Below are positions 52,116 to 59,886 of a stretch of 64,000 nucleotides of DNA, piece after piece (position 1 is the stretch's first letter; each line of letters opens with the position of its first letter). The DNA lies in NCBI RefSeq assembly GCF_004328705.1, contig NZ_CP035319.1, positions 3,720,001-3,784,000 on the forward strand, given 5' to 3'. Position numbers and translations under genes: made by a program. This DNA comes from Rhodococcus sp. ABRD24. GTDB taxonomy: Bacteria; Actinomycetota; Actinomycetes; Mycobacteriales; Mycobacteriaceae. The notes beneath the pieces are model-generated. The model saw only the letters and a program-made list of their open reading frames with translations, was not told the origin of the DNA and did no database searches.

Positions 52116-53298
52116 CATCAGCCGCCGTCGGTTGCTCGGGGCCGGTGCCGTCGCTGTCGGCGGCGTCGGCCTCGGGTGGGGTGCGGGCGCGGTCACCGCG
52201 CGTCCCGCCCGGGCCGAGGCCGCACCGCAGGTGGTTCCGTTCCACGGGGAACATCAGGCCGGCATCGAGACGACCCCGCAGGCTCACACGACGTTCGTCG
52301 GGCTCGACCTGCGGCCCGGCGCCGACCGTGCGGCCCTGGTCCGGATGATGCGGGTGTGGACCGACGACGCCGTCCGGCTCACCGAGGGACGCGGAGCGCT
52401 CGCCGACACCGAGCCCGACCTGGCGACGACACCGGCCCGGCTCACCATCACCGTCGGTTTCGGGCCGGAGGCGTTCCGGGTGGCTGGGCTCGAGGATCGG
52501 CGGCCGTCGTGGTGCAAGCCGTTGCCCCCGTTCGAGATCGACCGACTCGAGGAACGTTGGAACGACGGCGACGTCCTGCTCCAGGTGGGTTCCGACGATC
52601 CGGTCACGGTCGCACACGCGCTGCGGGTGCTACTCAAGGCTGCCCGCAATACCGCCACCGTGCGCTGGGTGCAGCGTGGGTTCCGCCGTGCCCGCGGCAG
52701 TGAACCCGAGGGCACCACGATGCGGAACCTGATGGGGCAGGTGGACGGCACCGTCAACCCGCAGGGTGGTAGCGAGGACTTCGCCCAGGTGGTCTGGAAC
52801 GATGGAGCCGAGCAGCCATGGATGGCCGGCGGGACATCGATGGTGATCCGGCGCATCCACCTCGACCTCGACGGGTGGGACGAACTGGACCGCCCCGGCC
52901 GCGACGAGGTGATGGGCCGACGGATGTCCGACGGCTCGCCGCTCACCGGTGAGTCCGAGCACGACGCACCGGATTTCGACGCCACCGGACCCGGCGGGCT
53001 GAAGATCATCTCGGAGTTCTCGCACATCGCCCGGGCCAGGCCTGTCGGACCGAGGGAGCGGTTCCACCGGCGTGCCTACAACTACGACGAGGCGCCGGAC
53101 GGTGTCGGCGTTTCCGACTCGGGCCTGATCTTCGTGGCCTACCAGGCCGATGTCGATGTGCAGTACCTGCCGGTACAGCAACGGCTTTCGGAGCTCGACA
53201 TGTTCAACCAGTGGTCGACGCCGATCGGATCCGCGGTCTTCGCGATTCTGCCCGGCTGCCGGGACGGTGAATACCTGGGGCAGGGACTGTTGGGCTGA
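52108..53298 (+). CDS. Dyp-type heme peroxidase with Tat signal
   Basis: A 396-residue peroxidase exported by Tat (SRRRLLGAG and a hydrophobic stretch ending near ARAEA). It holds the GxxDG motif (GQVDGTVNP) and the proximal heme His in EFSHIARARP; ARPVGPRERFHRRAYNYDE is typical for the A-type (EfeB-like) group. It oxidises dyes or deferrochelates heme outside the membrane. ATG 52108 lies inside the chaperone gene, so both are coupled. Confidence 0.9.
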   Translation: MADISRRRLLGAGAVAVGGVGLGWGAGAVTARPARAEAAPQVVPFHGEHQAGIETTPQAHTTFVGLDLRPGADRAALVRMMRVWTDDAVRLTEGRGALADTEPDLATTPARLTITVGFGPEAFRVAGLEDRRPSWCKPLPPFEIDRLEERWNDGDVLLQVGSDDPVTVAHALRVLLKAARNTATVRWVQRGFRRARGSEPEGTTMRNLMGQVDGTVNPQGGSEDFAQVVWNDGAEQPWMAGGTSMVIRRIHLDLDGWDELDRPGRDEVMGRRMSDGSPLTGESEHDAPDFDATGPGGLKIISEFSHIARARPVGPRERFHRRAYNYDEAPDGVGVSDSGLIFVAYQADVDVQYLPVQQRLSELDMFNQWSTPIGSAVFAILPGCRDGEYLGQGLLG

Positions 53299-53307
53299 CT
53301 ACCGGCC

Positions 53308-53344
53308 GGCGGCCGGCCACTCAGCTCTCGCTGAGTCGGCCGCC
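53308..53344. terminator. Bidirectional hairpin between Dyp and ABC-F genes
   Basis: GGCGGCCG-(GCC)-ACTCAG pairs with CTGAGT-CGGCCGCC around a CTCTCG loop, with a 3-base bulge. It overlaps the last codons of the ABC-F gene and serves both convergent genes. Confidence 0.6.
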
Positions 53345-54958
53345 GTCCATCCGCCACCGCCGCGTGCTGCGCATCGACTCGAGCATTCGCCGGTCGTGCG
53401 TTACCAACAGCAGTGTGCCGGTGAAGGATTCCATTGCCTGCTCCAGTTGCTCGATGGCCGGCAGGTCCAGGTGGTTGGTGGGCTCGTCGAGGACCAGCAG
53501 GTTCACCCCCCGTGCCTGCAGCAACGCCAGGGCAGCGCGGGTACGTTCGCCGGGTGAGAGCGAGGCCGCGGATCGCAGCACGTGGTGACCCTTGAGGCCG
53601 AACTTCGCGAGCAGGGTACGGACCTCGGCATCAGGCCAGTCCGGGACCTGCGCGGCGAACGCGTCGGACAGTGCCTCGTCGCCCTCGAAAAGCCCACGCG
53701 CCTGGTCGATCTCGCCGACCGCGACACCGGACCCCAGGGTCGCGGTGCCCTCGTCCGGCACCAACTTGCCGAGCAGCACCTTCAGTAGTGTCGACTTGCC
53801 GGAGCCGTTGGGGCCGGTGATGAGGATCCGGTCGCCCCAGTCGACCTGCGCGGTGACCGGGCCGAACGTGAAACCGTCACGCCGAACTGTCGCGCCGCTC
53901 ATGGTGGCGACCACGGCGCCGCTGCGTGGGGCCGCGGCGATCTCCATCCGCAGTTCCCACTCCTTGCGGGGTTCCTCCACCTCCTCGAGCCGTTCGATGC
54001 GGCGCTGGGTCTGTCGCGCCTTCGCGGCTTGCTTCTCGGTGGACTCGGCGCGGGCCTTGCGCCCCATCTTGTCGGGGTCGCCGCCCTTGGCCTTGCGGCG
54101 GGCGTTGCGGACGCCGTGTTCGAGCCAGTTGCGCTGCATTTGCGCGCGATCCTCGAGCGAGGACAGGTTTCCGGCATATTCGTCGTAGGCTTCCCTGGCG
54201 TGCCGGCGCGCGACCTCCCGCTCCACCAGGTACGCCTCGTAGCCGCCGTCGTAGACGGCGATCTGCTGCTGCACGAGGTCGAGTTCGACGATGCCGGTCA
54301 CGGTGCGCGCCAAGAACTCTCGATCGTGGCTCACCACCACCAGCGCGGCCCGGGTCTCGGCCACGAACTGTTCGAGTTGCTCGAGGCCGGGCAGGTCCAG
54401 ATCGTTGGTGGGCTCGTCGAGGAGCAGCACGTCGTAACGGGACAGCAACAGGGATGCCAGTCCGGCGCGGGCCGCCTGCCCGCCGGACAGATCCGTCATG
54501 TGTGCGTCGCCGGCGACGTTCAGGCCGAGGTCGTCGAGGACCTTCTCGGCGCGTTCGACGAAATCGGCGCCGCCCAGAGCCAGCCACCGATCGAGGGCGG
54601 GGGAGTACAGGTCCTCACCGCCGTCGGCGAGGGACTCGGCGGCCGCGTTCATCGCGGTCTCGGCGGCCGTGACGCCCGTCCGTCGTCCGAGGAACTCGAA
54701 GACCGTCTCGCCGGGAATCCGGTCCGGTTCCTGTGCGAGGTAGCCGACGGTGGCGTCGGGCGGGCTGAGGGTGATCCTGCCGTCGACATCGGCGTCGCCG
54801 ACTCCGGCGAGCGTTGTCAGCAGTGTCGACTTGCCTGCGCCGTTGGCGCCGACGAGTCCGATCACGTCGCCGGGCGCGACGGTGAGATCGAGGTCGGAGA
54901 AGAGCATGCGCTCGCCCCGGGAAGCCGAGAGTCCGGAGATGCGCAGTGTTGCAGTCAC
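53321..54958 (-). CDS. ABC-F family ATPase (ribosome-associated)
   Basis: A 545-residue protein with two ATPase domains and no membrane part. Walker A: GLVGANGAGKSTLL and ITGPNGSGKSTLL. Signatures: LSGGQAARAGLASLL and LSPGERTRAALALL. Walker B: LLDEPTNDLD and VLDEPTNHLD. A basic, coiled linker (RKAKGGDPDKMGRKARAEST) joins the halves. ABC-F proteins act on the ribosome, giving antibiotic protection or rescue of stalls. GTG 54958 is chosen as the family start (TATLRISGLSA). Confidence 0.88.
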   Translation of the reverse strand: MTATLRISGLSASRGERMLFSDLDLTVAPGDVIGLVGANGAGKSTLLTTLAGVGDADVDGRITLSPPDATVGYLAQEPDRIPGETVFEFLGRRTGVTAAETAMNAAAESLADGGEDLYSPALDRWLALGGADFVERAEKVLDDLGLNVAGDAHMTDLSGGQAARAGLASLLLSRYDVLLLDEPTNDLDLPGLEQLEQFVAETRAALVVVSHDREFLARTVTGIVELDLVQQQIAVYDGGYEAYLVEREVARRHAREAYDEYAGNLSSLEDRAQMQRNWLEHGVRNARRKAKGGDPDKMGRKARAESTEKQAAKARQTQRRIERLEEVEEPRKEWELRMEIAAAPRSGAVVATMSGATVRRDGFTFGPVTAQVDWGDRILITGPNGSGKSTLLKVLLGKLVPDEGTATLGSGVAVGEIDQARGLFEGDEALSDAFAAQVPDWPDAEVRTLLAKFGLKGHHVLRSAASLSPGERTRAALALLQARGVNLLVLDEPTNHLDLPAIEQLEQAMESFTGTLLLVTHDRRMLESMRSTRRWRMDGGRLSES

Positions 54959-55058
54959 GTGGAGAGTATCCCTCGCCGGGGCGCGGTCGACATCGGGCGG
55001 TCTCGCCTCGTCGCGGGTTGCCCTGCCAATTGCGGGATTTCGCCGCGAGGACAGTCGG

Positions 55059-55081
55059 TTACGTTCTAACGTGAAACGTAA
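55059..55081. promoter_or_regulatory. TetR operator at the start of the LLM operon
   Basis: TTACGTT-N9-AACGTAA is a perfect 7-bp inverted repeat that ends on the ATG of the TetR gene, with a second ACGTT-CT-AACGT palindrome inside. This suits autorepression. Confidence 0.55.
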
Positions 55082-55698
55082 TGAACCAGAACGCACATCG
55101 GGTGGGCCGCCCGCGGGACCCCGGCAAGGATCATGCGGTGCTGGTCGCGACGCGCCGCCTCCTCGTCGACGTCGGCTACCAGCAGACGACCATTGCTGCG
55201 ATCGCGCGGCGGGCCGAGGTGAGCGCACCCGCCATCTACCGGCGCTGGCCCACGCGGGAGGCGCTCATCGAAGATGCCGTCCACGGTCCGGGTGCGCATG
55301 CGTTGCCTGAGGCGACCGGCGATCTGCGAGCGGATCTGGAGACGTGGGTCCGGGCCTTCCTGGTCCGTGCCGCCAGTCCCGCCGCGCGCGCGGGCGTGCC
55401 AGGACTGCTCGCCGACACCCGCGCGGACGCGGATCGCGCCCGGTTGCTCGCGTTGCAGGACCCGGTCCGCGTCGCGTTCACCTCGCGCCTCGATCGCGCC
55501 GCGTCGACCGGTGAAATACCCGGTCCGGTCGATGCGACGGTGCTCTTCGACATTCTCACCGGCACCACCTCCATCCGTGGCCTCACTCAGGGCGACGTGG
55601 ACGCCGCGTCGTTCGTGGAGTCGCTGGCCCGCGCCCTGCATGTGCTCGCGTGCCACGGGTCCGCGGTCGTACCGGAGCAGAAGGCCGGTCAATCGTGA
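55081..55698 (+). CDS. TetR-family regulator of the LLM/ECH/SDR operon
   Basis: A 205-residue TetR protein with the HTH TTIAAIARRAEVSAPAIYRR and a C-terminal TetR_C_33-like region. It is first in an operon with tight overlaps (GTGA to the LLM gene), so it regulates its own pathway. The operator lies over its start codon. Confidence 0.87.
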   Translation: MNQNAHRVGRPRDPGKDHAVLVATRRLLVDVGYQQTTIAAIARRAEVSAPAIYRRWPTREALIEDAVHGPGAHALPEATGDLRADLETWVRAFLVRAASPAARAGVPGLLADTRADADRARLLALQDPVRVAFTSRLDRAASTGEIPGPVDATVLFDILTGTTSIRGLTQGDVDAASFVESLARALHVLACHGSAVVPEQKAGQS

Positions 55699-56711
55699 AG
55701 ATCGATGTCCAATTGGACGGACGGCCCGAGAACGCCGAGCGGCGGGCACGGGAAATCGTCGACCTCGGAGCCGACGGGCTGTTCACGTTCGAGGGACCGC
55801 ACGACGTCTTCCTGCCGTTGGCTGTGGCCACGGCGGCTGTCGACGCCGACCTGATGACGAACGTCGCGATCGCGTTGCCACGCAGCCCGATGCACCTCGC
55901 GCACACCGCCTACGATCTGCAGACTCTCAGCCGCGGGCGCTTCCGGCTCGGGCTCGGCTCCCAGATCCGTCCACACATCGAGAAGCGGTACGGCTCGGAG
56001 TGGTCCAGGCCGGCCGCCCGGATGCGCGAGACGGTGCTCGCGATCAAGGCGATCTTCGATGCGTGGGAGGGTAATTCGCGGCTGCGATTCGAGGGCGAGT
56101 TCACCTCGCACACGTTGATGCCACCCACCTTCGATCCGGGCCCGAATCCCTACGGCCCTCCACCCGTCTGCCTCGGCGCCCTCGGCCCGGTCATGACCCG
56201 TACTGCCGCGGAGGTGGCCGACGGGCTGCTCGTGATGCCGTTCAACAGCGTCCGGCACTTTCGGGAGCGCACCCTCCCGGCGATCGCGGAGGGGCTCGCC
56301 CGCGGCCGCCGCAACAGTGCGGACCTGGCGATCTACCCCCAGATCATCGTCGGCACCGGCCGCACCCCCGACGAGCTCGATGCGGCATCGCGCGGGGTGC
56401 GGGGGCTGCTCGCGTTCTACGGTTCCACGCCGGCGTACCGTCCGGTGCTCGAGGTGGAGGGCTGGGCGGACCTGCAACCCGAGCTGAACGTGCTTTCCAA
56501 GCGGGGAGCCTTTGCCGAGATGGTCGACCTGATCGACGACTCGATGCTCGCGACCCTCGCGGTGCACGGCACCCCGGAGGAATGCGCGGCCGAGATCGTC
56601 GCCAGGTTCGGCAATCACGCCGATCGGGTGTGCTGCTACTTTCCGGGGTATCCGGTAGACGATCGGCACATCGCCGACCTCGTCGCGGCGGTGCGGGCGT
56701 CGTCGCCGTGA
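55695..56711 (+). CDS. LLM-class F420-dependent oxidoreductase
   Basis: A 338-residue luciferase-like TIM-barrel enzyme. TLSRGRFRLGLGSQIRPHIEKR and AEVADGLLVMPFNS fit the F420-dependent subgroup of mycolic actinobacteria. The GTG start overlaps the TetR stop. It probably reduces or oxidises a CoA-linked or xenobiotic substrate that the next two gene products also handle. Confidence 0.85.
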   Translation: MKIDVQLDGRPENAERRAREIVDLGADGLFTFEGPHDVFLPLAVATAAVDADLMTNVAIALPRSPMHLAHTAYDLQTLSRGRFRLGLGSQIRPHIEKRYGSEWSRPAARMRETVLAIKAIFDAWEGNSRLRFEGEFTSHTLMPPTFDPGPNPYGPPPVCLGALGPVMTRTAAEVADGLLVMPFNSVRHFRERTLPAIAEGLARGRRNSADLAIYPQIIVGTGRTPDELDAASRGVRGLLAFYGSTPAYRPVLEVEGWADLQPELNVLSKRGAFAEMVDLIDDSMLATLAVHGTPEECAAEIVARFGNHADRVCCYFPGYPVDDRHIADLVAAVRASSP

Positions 56712-57520
56712 GTGAGGTGCTGGTCGAGATCGTCGACGGCGTAGCAGTTCTCACGCTGAACCGGCCGCAGCAGCGCAATGCCTTCTCCCGAAACATGGGG
56801 CGCGAGCTCGGGAACCTCTACCGCCGGTTCGACGCTGACGACGAGGTCCGGGTGCTGGTGCTCACGGGTACTCCGCCGGCCTTCTGCGCGGGCGCTGACC
56901 TCGACTCAGGGGCAGACACTTTCGCCGCGCCCACCGATGACGCCTTCACCGCGTCGCCCGTGAACCCGCCCGCGTTCGGCCTCCGCAAGCCGGTGATCGC
57001 TGCGGTGAACGGCCATGCGATCGGAATCGGACTCACTCTCGCGATGCAGGCCGACATCCGCTTCGTCGCGGACGGCGCCAAGTACGCGATCCCGCAGGTG
57101 CGGCGGGGGGTGATTCCGGATGCGATGTCGCACTGGACCGTTCCGCGTGTGGCCGGGATGGCGGCAGCCGCCGAGATACTGCTGACCGGCCGCACGTTCG
57201 ACGGCCCCGAGGCGGTGCGGCTGGGGATTGCGAGCCGATCCCTGCCCGCGGACGAGGTACTGCCCGCGGCACTGGCGATCGCGCGCGATATCGCGACCAA
57301 TGTGGCACCGATGTCGGCCGCATTGTCGAAGCGCCTGCTGTGGGACACTGCCCGGCACGGGTTCACCCCGGAACGGGTGGCCCGGTACGAGACCGAGTTG
57401 CACCACCGCGTGATGGGCGGCGCCGATGCCGTCGAGGGGGTGCGCGCCTTTCTCGACCGTCGTGATCCGGAGTGGTCCGCGCGCGTGTCGGCCGACTGGA
57501 GGGAACTTCCTTGGTTATGA
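56708..57520 (+). CDS. Enoyl-CoA hydratase/isomerase family protein
   Basis: A 270-residue crotonase. The oxyanion-hole segments are AFCAGADLDSG and AAVNGHAIGIGL, and the second acidic position appears in QVRRGVIPDAMSHW. The Glu pair of classical hydratases is not clearly retained (VRRGVIPDA), so it could be an isomerase or another crotonase activity. GTG 56708 overlaps the LLM stop. Confidence 0.85.
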   Translation: MSEVLVEIVDGVAVLTLNRPQQRNAFSRNMGRELGNLYRRFDADDEVRVLVLTGTPPAFCAGADLDSGADTFAAPTDDAFTASPVNPPAFGLRKPVIAAVNGHAIGIGLTLAMQADIRFVADGAKYAIPQVRRGVIPDAMSHWTVPRVAGMAAAAEILLTGRTFDGPEAVRLGIASRSLPADEVLPAALAIARDIATNVAPMSAALSKRLLWDTARHGFTPERVARYETELHHRVMGGADAVEGVRAFLDRRDPEWSARVSADWRELPWL

Positions 57521-58458
57521 ACGGTTTCGGAGCGGACACCACGACTGACGAGGTGATTGCCGGTGTCGACCTGCGGGGCCGGACGGCGCTGGTGACCGGT
57601 GTGACGAGTGGCCTCGGCGCGGAAACCGCCCGTGCGCTGGCGGCGGCGGGTGCGTCGGTTGTCCTGGCAGCCAGGGACAGTGCGGCCGCAGTGGCGGTCG
57701 GGGAGCAGATTCGGGCGCAGGTCCCGGCCGCCGAACTGCACGTGGTCGCAGTGGATCTCGCCGATCTGGACAGCGTCCGGGCCGCGGCCGGGCGGATCGG
57801 CGCGCTAGCGGGCGGGCTGGACCTGCTGATCAACAACGCCGGGGTGATGTATACGCCGTTCGACCGTACTTCTGACGGATTCGAGCTGCAGTTCGGCACC
57901 AATCATCTCGGCCACTTCCTGCTGACCACGCTGCTGCTGCCCCGACTTCGCGTTGGAGCCGAACGGTCCGGGACACCGGCCCGGGTCGTGACTGTGTCGT
58001 CCGATGCGCACCGGGCACATGCCGTGGACCTGGTGGACCCGAACTTCGTCGAGCGGCGGTACGACAAGTTCGTCGCGTACGCGCAGTCCAAAGCTGCAAA
58101 CGTCCTCATGACCGTCGAACTCCAACGGCGCTACGCTGACAGCGGGATTCACGCGTTCGCGGTCCACCCAGGAGTGTGCGCCACCGGACTGTCGCGGCAC
58201 ATGTCTCGTGACGACTTCGCCGAGATGAATCGGATGAGTGCTGGAAAGCCCGGTCTGCTCACGAATCTCAAGTCGATCCCGGCGGCGGCAGCGACCACGG
58301 TGTGGGGAGCGACTGCGTCCGAGTTGGACGCCGTGGGCGGGGCGTATCTGGCTGACAGCGCTGTCGACCGGGCGGCGGACAATGCGGTCGACAGTGGGAC
58401 AGCGCAGGAACTGTGGGAGCTTTCGACTCGACTCACCACGGACACCCGAGTCTCATGA
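57517..58458 (+). CDS. Short-chain dehydrogenase/reductase (retinol-dehydrogenase-like)
   Basis: A 313-residue SDR with TGVTSGLGAETARAL (cofactor), NNAGVM, NHLGHFLLT, Ser in TVSSDAHR and the catalytic YAQSK. It resembles the retinol/protochlorophyllide-reductase-like group. ATG 57517 overlaps the hydratase stop (ATGA), making it the fourth gene in the operon. Confidence 0.87.
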   Translation: MNGFGADTTTDEVIAGVDLRGRTALVTGVTSGLGAETARALAAAGASVVLAARDSAAAVAVGEQIRAQVPAAELHVVAVDLADLDSVRAAAGRIGALAGGLDLLINNAGVMYTPFDRTSDGFELQFGTNHLGHFLLTTLLLPRLRVGAERSGTPARVVTVSSDAHRAHAVDLVDPNFVERRYDKFVAYAQSKAANVLMTVELQRRYADSGIHAFAVHPGVCATGLSRHMSRDDFAEMNRMSAGKPGLLTNLKSIPAAAATTVWGATASELDAVGGAYLADSAVDRAADNAVDSGTAQELWELSTRLTTDTRVS

Positions 58459-58517
58459 ACGGCGAACCAAGGATCGACTGGCGGACGACCGCACTCGAGC
58501 TGGACGGGAAGGAGAAC

Positions 58518-58742
58518 ATGATCACTGGACGGGTTGCCGCGTGGGACGTCATCGAAGGCTGGGGCGTCATCGAATCAGCAGACACACCTGGGGGGTGCTT
58601 CGGGCATTACAGCAACATCGAAACCGAGGGTTCAGGCTTCAGATCGCTGGAGGTAGGAGAATCGGTCGAGTTCGAATGGGAACAGCCCGGGTACAAACAG
58701 GATGGTTACGACTACCGCGCCACGCGCATCAGGAGCATGTGA
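58518..58742 (+). CDS. Cold-shock-domain-like protein
   Basis: A 74-residue OB-fold protein: GRVAAWDVIEGWGVIES in the RNP1 region, FGHYSNIE in place of the usual FVHFSAI, and VGESVEFEWEQPGYKQDG. ATG 58518 has AAGGAG five bases upstream and gives the usual size; an in-frame ATG at 58455 overlaps the SDR stop and would add 21 residues. It probably binds single-stranded nucleic acid, although aromatic residues differ from CspA. Confidence 0.75.
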   Translation: MITGRVAAWDVIEGWGVIESADTPGGCFGHYSNIETEGSGFRSLEVGESVEFEWEQPGYKQDGYDYRATRIRSM

Positions 58743-58769
58743 CTTCTGCTCCGTCGTGCCCCGGGCCGG

Positions 58770-59741
58770 TCATCGAGTGAAGTGCAGCCGATCCGGCTGC
58801 GGAATCCACATGGTGCCATGTGCGCTGCCGTTGAAGTTGGCGGTGACGAAGTCGAGCAGGGGTACGAGCTGCGGGTGAGCGGAGACCGCTTTCTGCCACA
58901 GCAACGACATCGGATAGACCGGGGTGGGATTGACAATCGGGAGTCGCCGAACGGCGGGATGCCAAGGCGTAGAGGTTCCTTCACCACCGAAGGTGACCAG
59001 TGTCGGCGAGGCCGAGATTCGGTCGATGATGATTGCGAAGCCGATCCCACCAGGGTAGCGATCGGTATCGATCGTGATGCCGCAGTAGTCGCTGAGCTGT
59101 CGATAGAAGTCGGCCACCTCGGAGCCGAATCCGGCGCCGGGCATCCATGCGGTGAAACCCTCGAGGTCATGGAGTTCGACGTGGTCGGAATTCGCGAGGG
59201 GGTGGTCTTTGCCGACGAGCAGATGGAGAGCGTCGAAGTAAGCGGGAGTCTCGGTGACATGCGGCGGCAGTGGTCGGGCGCGCCAATGTGCGCGGGCGAA
59301 TGCCGCGTCCACGCGGCCGTCGATCACCGCGTTCCGTGAGGTCTTCGAGGGGCTCGTCATGACGAGTTCTACCTCGGCGTCTGGCCGTGTCTCGAGGTAG
59401 AACCTCATCAGGTTTCCGTCGGCGATCTGCGCGCCGTGCACCGCCACTCGCAGTACCTGTGAGTCGAGTACGGCAGCGATGGCTGCGTCGCCCGATGCGA
59501 GGATCGCGCGTGCGTGAGGCAGGAAGCGGGCGCCGTGTGCGGTCAGCGCGACACTGCCGATGCGGCGCTCGAACAATCGGGTGCCCAGCTGGCTCTCGAG
59601 CTTGGCGATCCGCTTCGACACCGCCTGCTGGCTGATGCCCAGCTCTGATGCCGCCAGCCCGAACTGGCCCTCGTCATTGACAGCGACCATCGCTCGGACC
59701 GCGGACAGATCAAGATCCAACTCAACCACCTGCTGCCACAT
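58770..59741 (-). CDS. LysR-family transcriptional regulator
   Basis: A 323-residue LTTR: the HTH GQFGLAASELGISQQAVSKR with RLFERRIGSVALTAHG, then the periplasmic-binding-protein-like effector domain. It is divergent from dnaE with 145 bp between starts, and its target is not obvious. LysR proteins with ATP/aryl effectors are common near catabolic genes; none is adjacent here. Confidence 0.85.
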   Translation of the reverse strand: MWQQVVELDLDLSAVRAMVAVNDEGQFGLAASELGISQQAVSKRIAKLESQLGTRLFERRIGSVALTAHGARFLPHARAILASGDAAIAAVLDSQVLRVAVHGAQIADGNLMRFYLETRPDAEVELVMTSPSKTSRNAVIDGRVDAAFARAHWRARPLPPHVTETPAYFDALHLLVGKDHPLANSDHVELHDLEGFTAWMPGAGFGSEVADFYRQLSDYCGITIDTDRYPGGIGFAIIIDRISASPTLVTFGGEGTSTPWHPAVRRLPIVNPTPVYPMSLLWQKAVSAHPQLVPLLDFVTANFNGSAHGTMWIPQPDRLHFTR

Positions 59742-59886
59742 CTATCGGTTGTCGATCGGCGCGTGTCTTTTGTTCGACGTACAGGGACCCTAACTGGTCA
59801 CATACCTGTCGGGTTGCCCGGGACGCAACGGATTCGACAACCAGTGGCGTTCTCCGGGCTGAGGGCACGGTCTACGTGAGGCGGTC

